Part shown: positions 61,683 to 64,000 of the stretch, piece after piece
Position numbering within the stretch: the first letter of the stretch is position 1
How the letters are laid out: each line of letters opens with the position of its first letter
NCBI GenBank assembly: GCA_036676295.1
Contig: JAKFDE010000025.1
Span: 1-64,000 of the forward strand
Source: UBA4416 sp036676295
GTDB lineage: Bacteria > Bacteroidota > Bacteroidia > B-17B0 > Aurantibacillaceae
Direction: 5' to 3'
DNA length: 64,000 nucleotides
Program-made: the position numbers and the translations under genes
Notes under the pieces: model-generated
The model's input: only the letters and a program-made list of their open reading frames with translations
Databases searched by the model: none
What the model was told of the DNA's origin: nothing

Positions 61683-62210
61683 ATGAAATTAAATGTAAAG
61701 CAGGAAATAATAGATCAATTAGATTTAGATTTTAAAAAAGCTCTGAGACACTTTAAGAGCAATAAAAATGTAACTGATGTGACGAAAACGACTAACAATA
61801 AGTTGGTGATTTGTTCCGAAAAATTCAATTCAATATTTACAAAGGGAAACCCATGCTTATATTCAATATTTACATTCGAAAACAAAATCTGGAAAATTAA
61901 ATATATTGGTGAAACAAAAAAGGCTAAAGCAAAACAAAGACTTACAAATCACTTAATTAAAAAACATGAAAAAACGGGTGCTAAATTGGAAAAAGTTAAT
62001 GAATCACTATCTAAAAACTTCAAAATTGGGGTAAAGGTTATATACTTGAATAATGAAGCGTTACGTTACTATTTTGAAGAAAAATTAATCATGTCCATTC
62101 CAGACTTACCTTGGAATATTCAGGGCAGAACCAATTCCAAGCCTGGGCCAATATTAAAAAAGGTGAGGGTTAAAAAGTTAATTCAAAATAATAAAAGAAA
62201 AGCAAGTTAA
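61683..62210 (+). CDS. GIY-YIG nuclease-like protein
   Basis: Start chosen at ATG 61683 (MKLNVKQEII), giving 175 residues. The pattern LYSIFTF (Tyr60), KYIGET (Tyr74-Ile-Gly), KQRLTNHL (Arg86), and later RYYFEEKLI (acidic metal ligand about 132/133) with the asparagine in PWNIQGRT (145) follows the GIY-YIG endonuclease fold. No DNA-binding domain is attached apart from a lysine-rich tail (KKVRVKKLIQNNKRK). Such small nucleases act as homing, restriction or mobile-element enzymes. It lies alone between the gene-less segment and a strong terminator. Confidence 0.72.
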   Translation: MKLNVKQEIIDQLDLDFKKALRHFKSNKNVTDVTKTTNNKLVICSEKFNSIFTKGNPCLYSIFTFENKIWKIKYIGETKKAKAKQRLTNHLIKKHEKTGAKLEKVNESLSKNFKIGVKVIYLNNEALRYYFEEKLIMSIPDLPWNIQGRTNSKPGPILKKVRVKKLIQNNKRKAS

Positions 62211-62304
62211 GGCTGTTCACTTTCGGATTGCAAGGTCAAGCCCTTTGGGTTTTGCAAAAAAAATCTCCACACTTCATTCGGTTCATATTAAAGAATCAAT
62301 TTTT

Positions 62305-62336
62305 AATACTACCTCATTCAGGTAGTATTTTTTTTG
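62305..62336 (+). terminator. Intrinsic terminator after the GIY-YIG gene
   Basis: AATACTACCT (62305-62314) pairs perfectly with AGGTAGTATT (62320-62329) across a 5-base loop and is followed by a T run. Confidence 0.9.
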
Positions 62337-62504
62337 CAAAAACCTTGACAACCTCAGTGCCCAGCCTTTCAAAAATGCTTTCTTTTTTCATTTTTTTCGG
62401 GCTTTTGTTTAGCTCGTTTTTTTGCTTTTTTCTTTGTTTTCAATTAGTCAAACAACTACAAAGCACAGGTGGAAAAAGGGAAACAAACCCTTAAAAAAAA
62501 TGTT

Positions 62505-62930
62505 ATGCTAAAAAACAAAATCAAAACCCACAAATCCGGTAAAATGTACAATCAACCGCACTTCTTTATTTTAAACAAAAGTTTAAATTCTGGTAAACCC
62601 TTCAATCATTATGTTGTCAATTCATTTGTGTTTTTGGCAGATAACAAAGAAGAGAAAGAGTTTTACTATTTCTTATTATTAGGCTTATGGGAGCTTCGTT
62701 TCTTTCGCAAACATCTAAAAGGCTCGGTAATAGAATATGTTCGCCTGGGAGATGTTATTGACGTAATAGATGAAACTTTAAACTCAGTTAATAGTGGTAA
62801 CCGTTCTTTTTCTGATGTGCAAAATACCTTAGCGCAAATTGAGTCACATCAAATCAATCTTCAAAAGCAATTGGATTATTTAATGCAATTGCGCAAAGCG
62901 CTATTTTATAAATATTTAAAAAGTAGGTAA
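62505..62930 (+). CDS. Small hypothetical protein (possibly DUF6943-like)
   Basis: Start chosen at ATG 62505 (MLKNKIKTHKSGK), giving 141 residues. The product is rich in aromatic residues (MYNQPHFFILNKSLNSGKPF, FVFLADNKEEKEFYYFLLLGLWELRFFRKHLKGS) and ends in a coiled helix (SDVQNTLAQIESHQINLQKQLDYLMQLRKALFYKYL). It resembles small proteins of Bacteroidota phages and elements grouped as DUF6943, but I cannot verify this. It has no signal peptide. It lies just before a convergent minus-strand pair of genes. Confidence 0.6.
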   Translation: MLKNKIKTHKSGKMYNQPHFFILNKSLNSGKPFNHYVVNSFVFLADNKEEKEFYYFLLLGLWELRFFRKHLKGSVIEYVRLGDVIDVIDETLNSVNSGNRSFSDVQNTLAQIESHQINLQKQLDYLMQLRKALFYKYLKSR

Positions 62931-62932
62931 AT

Positions 62933-62960
62933 AAAAAAGCCCTGCACATGGTGCAAGGCT
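62933..62960 (-). terminator. Terminator of the minus-strand gene pair
   Basis: AGCC-C-TGCAC (62938-62947) pairs with GTGCA-A-GGCT (62951-62960), with one mismatch. Read on the minus strand it is followed by TTTTTT. It lies 24 bases past the stop of the gene at 62984. Confidence 0.7.
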
Positions 62961-62983
62961 CTATGAGATTATTGTTATGACAG

Positions 62984-63322
62984 TTAAACTCGTCCGGCAT
63001 CAGCTTTAGTTAGCTTCGCACCACAGCGTTCATGGACATTAACATCTAATTCAGGCATTTTAGTTCTATCAGATTGAGTCACTTTTGCAGTTACCCATAT
63101 CTCTTCTTGAAATTCATTGAAACGTCCGGCATCTGCTTTAGTTAATTTAGAACCATCGCAAGTAACTGTTAAAATGATTTTGCCAATGCAAGGATCATCT
63201 TGTGACTCATGGTTCATAATTTCAACGTTTTGACGCTCATGTGAAACTTTGTTTGAACATGGTACTACTTGTAGCTCGACCTTTGTCAAAGCTTCTTTTA
63301 CTGATTTTATATCTTCGTTCAT
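62984..63322 (-). CDS. Hypothetical protein with duplicated KLTKADAGR motif
   Basis: The 112-residue product is not recognised. KLTKADAGR occurs twice (59-67 and 103-111), each after a cysteine-containing turn (CDGS, CGA), and the second copy is the C-terminus itself. The two copies are also alike at DNA level, so a recent duplication is probable. The middle has beta-type strands (CIGKIILTVTCDG, EEIWVTAKVTQSD). No signal peptide. It is the second gene of a minus-strand operon, 16 bases after the partial gene at the window edge. Confidence 0.65.
   Translation of the reverse strand: MNEDIKSVKEALTKVELQVVPCSNKVSHERQNVEIMNHESQDDPCIGKIILTVTCDGSKLTKADAGRFNEFQEEIWVTAKVTQSDRTKMPELDVNVHERCGAKLTKADAGRV
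62991..63148. repeat. Direct repeat of 26 bp (two copies) inside the gene at 62984
   Basis: CGTCCGGCATC-A-GCTTTAG (62991 on) and CGTCCGGCATC-T-GCTTTAG (63123 on) match at 23 of 26 positions and are 132 bases apart, in frame. They encode the duplicated KLTKADAGR words. Confidence 0.75.
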
Positions 63323-63338
63323 TTTATATGGATTTTAA

Positions 63339-64000
63339 TTAGATTACTTCAATTACTCTTAAAGCATTGTATGCCCCATTTTTTAAAGAATACTGCACTG
63401 CGTTAACTAATTGAAAAAATTCAATTTTTAACAAATACACTTTTGCACCTGTACCTGCTGGTACAGATGTTGGTGTCAATGTAACAGTTGAGGCTGTTCC
63501 ATTGATAGCTAAATTTTGAACGTTAGTCAATTTAACATCTGTTACACCAGTTGCGTAATTGATATTAGCATAGCAACCTGTAATACTCATATGTGTTGCC
63601 CCTGTTGGCCATGCAACATCATTTATAGGAGTTAAACCAGTGATTGTGATTACGCCTGTTGTTGTATTTACTGCGTAAGGTTTAAATAGGATACTGCTTA
63701 AAAGTGCGTTTTGATTAAATTCAAAGCCCTTTAATAGCGTTTTAGCTGCTGGTGATGTCATAGCAACACCAACGTTGCGTAAACCTCTTAAACTTGTCGT
63801 ATCGAGGTTTTTGATTTTAGTCATTAATTGTGTTACCCTTGAAACAATTTTGCTATCTGAAGCATTCATTGCAATAGGTCTTAGCGAATCTCTAGTCAAC
63901 TTCCCTGAAGTCGCAGAGCTTCCAAATTCAGCGCCATTTTCACGAGTTCTGATAAATGCAGGATCTGTAGCAATTCTACTTCCATCGATTGATGTTTTCA
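63339..64000 (-). CDS. Hypothetical structural-type protein, partial (start beyond window)
   Basis: The reading frame remains open from the stop at 63339 to the window edge, giving at least 220 residues; a TTG-initiated shorter form is not needed. The visible part begins TSIDGSRIATDPAFIRTREN, GAEFGSSATSGKLTRDS, then SKIVSRVTQLMTKIKNLDT and a beta-rich C-terminal half (ITITGLTPINDVAWPTG, NLAINGTASTVTLTPTSVPAG, AKVYLLKIEFFQ). The 'RTRENGAEFG' type N-terminal block recurs in unannotated Bacteroidota proteins of phage or surface-structure loci. I do not assign a function. Confidence 0.65.
   Translation of the reverse strand, partial: KTSIDGSRIATDPAFIRTRENGAEFGSSATSGKLTRDSLRPIAMNASDSKIVSRVTQLMTKIKNLDTTSLRGLRNVGVAMTSPAAKTLLKGFEFNQNALLSSILFKPYAVNTTTGVITITGLTPINDVAWPTGATHMSITGCYANINYATGVTDVKLTNVQNLAINGTASTVTLTPTSVPAGTGAKVYLLKIEFFQLVNAVQYSLKNGAYNALRVIEVI

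Larger units (their letters stand above)
43618..64000. mobile_element. Putative integrative element behind mnmE (right end not found)
   Basis: Housekeeping genes stop at mnmE. Beyond it are an excisionase-like protein and a tyrosine integrase, HTH proteins, a primase-helicase, a restriction-modification gene, a toxin-antitoxin pair and other accessory genes. This order is typical of Bacteroidota integrative or mobilisable elements. No conjugation genes (tra, mob) are present up to the window end, and no direct repeat bounding the element was found. The right part (from about 61000) may belong to a second element. Confidence 0.6.

Noticed and set aside
61144..61735. Several overlapping open frames in the C+T-rich segment (both strands)
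   Set aside because: They overlap in different frames, have skewed composition-driven residues and show no family pattern or start context.
62228..62494. Plus-strand open frame of 88 codons
   Set aside because: It contains the GIY-YIG terminator hairpin (62305-62336) and its phenylalanine-rich end is due to the T-rich sequence.

Overview
This window is about 64 kb of a low-GC bacterial chromosome from the phylum Bacteroidota. Supporting signs are signal peptides ending in 'AQ', a type IX secretion (T9SS) type A sorting domain (10970-12385), a gliding-motility/CHU_C type B tail (33218-34261), a PorE-like TPR/PD40/OmpA protein, and promoters of the TTG-N19/20-TAnnTTTG kind with almost no Shine-Dalgarno sequences. 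I cannot place the genus.

Positions 1-43617 are ordinary chromosome. Left to right: a minus-strand block with gpsA (cut by the window edge), a 3'-5' exonuclease, folA, a secreted 16-residue-repeat protein and a lipopolysaccharide inner-core block kdsA-kdnB-kdnA, whose last two genes predict 8-amino-Kdo. Next come tRNA-Lys, a DUF1415 gene, a haem-motif beta-propeller lipoprotein, a DCC thioredoxin-like gene and pdxJ. Secreted proteins, an M43 protease and an OmpR regulator precede a SAM riboswitch that controls metH. GAPN, a PorE candidate, a LolD-type ATPase, a putative porin, a patatin, DPP IV, a LytTR/sensor-kinase pair, T9SS cargo, an esterase, lpxK overlapping a purine nucleoside phosphorylase, an S46 peptidase with DPP11-type specificity, sucD and mnmE complete the region.

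Positions 43618-64000 are accessory DNA, most likely an integrative element placed directly behind mnmE. A HTH/zinc-finger excisionase-like protein and a tyrosine recombinase come first, behind a strong promoter with phased repeats. A large unknown protein and a replication-type module (two HTH proteins, VirE-N/DUF3987 primase-helicase) follow. Then comes a defence-like stretch: a Type IIG restriction-modification enzyme, a three-gene unit (minimal nucleotidyltransferase, coiled-coil protein, 44-residue membrane protein) and a Panacea-type toxin-antitoxin pair. A mutagenesis/repair operon follows (DinB, DnaE-like polymerase, SRAP protein) behind a candidate operator. About 650 bases of gene-less, C+T-rich DNA with bulged hairpins come next, then a GIY-YIG protein, a small unknown protein and a minus-strand pair of unknown genes that leaves the window. 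I saw no right-hand attachment site.

The most interesting candidates are the nucleotidyltransferase/coiled-coil/mini-membrane-protein unit (53226-54775), the structured gene-less segment (61026-61682), the leaderless Panacea pair (54806-55682) and the operator in front of dinB (55860-55904).
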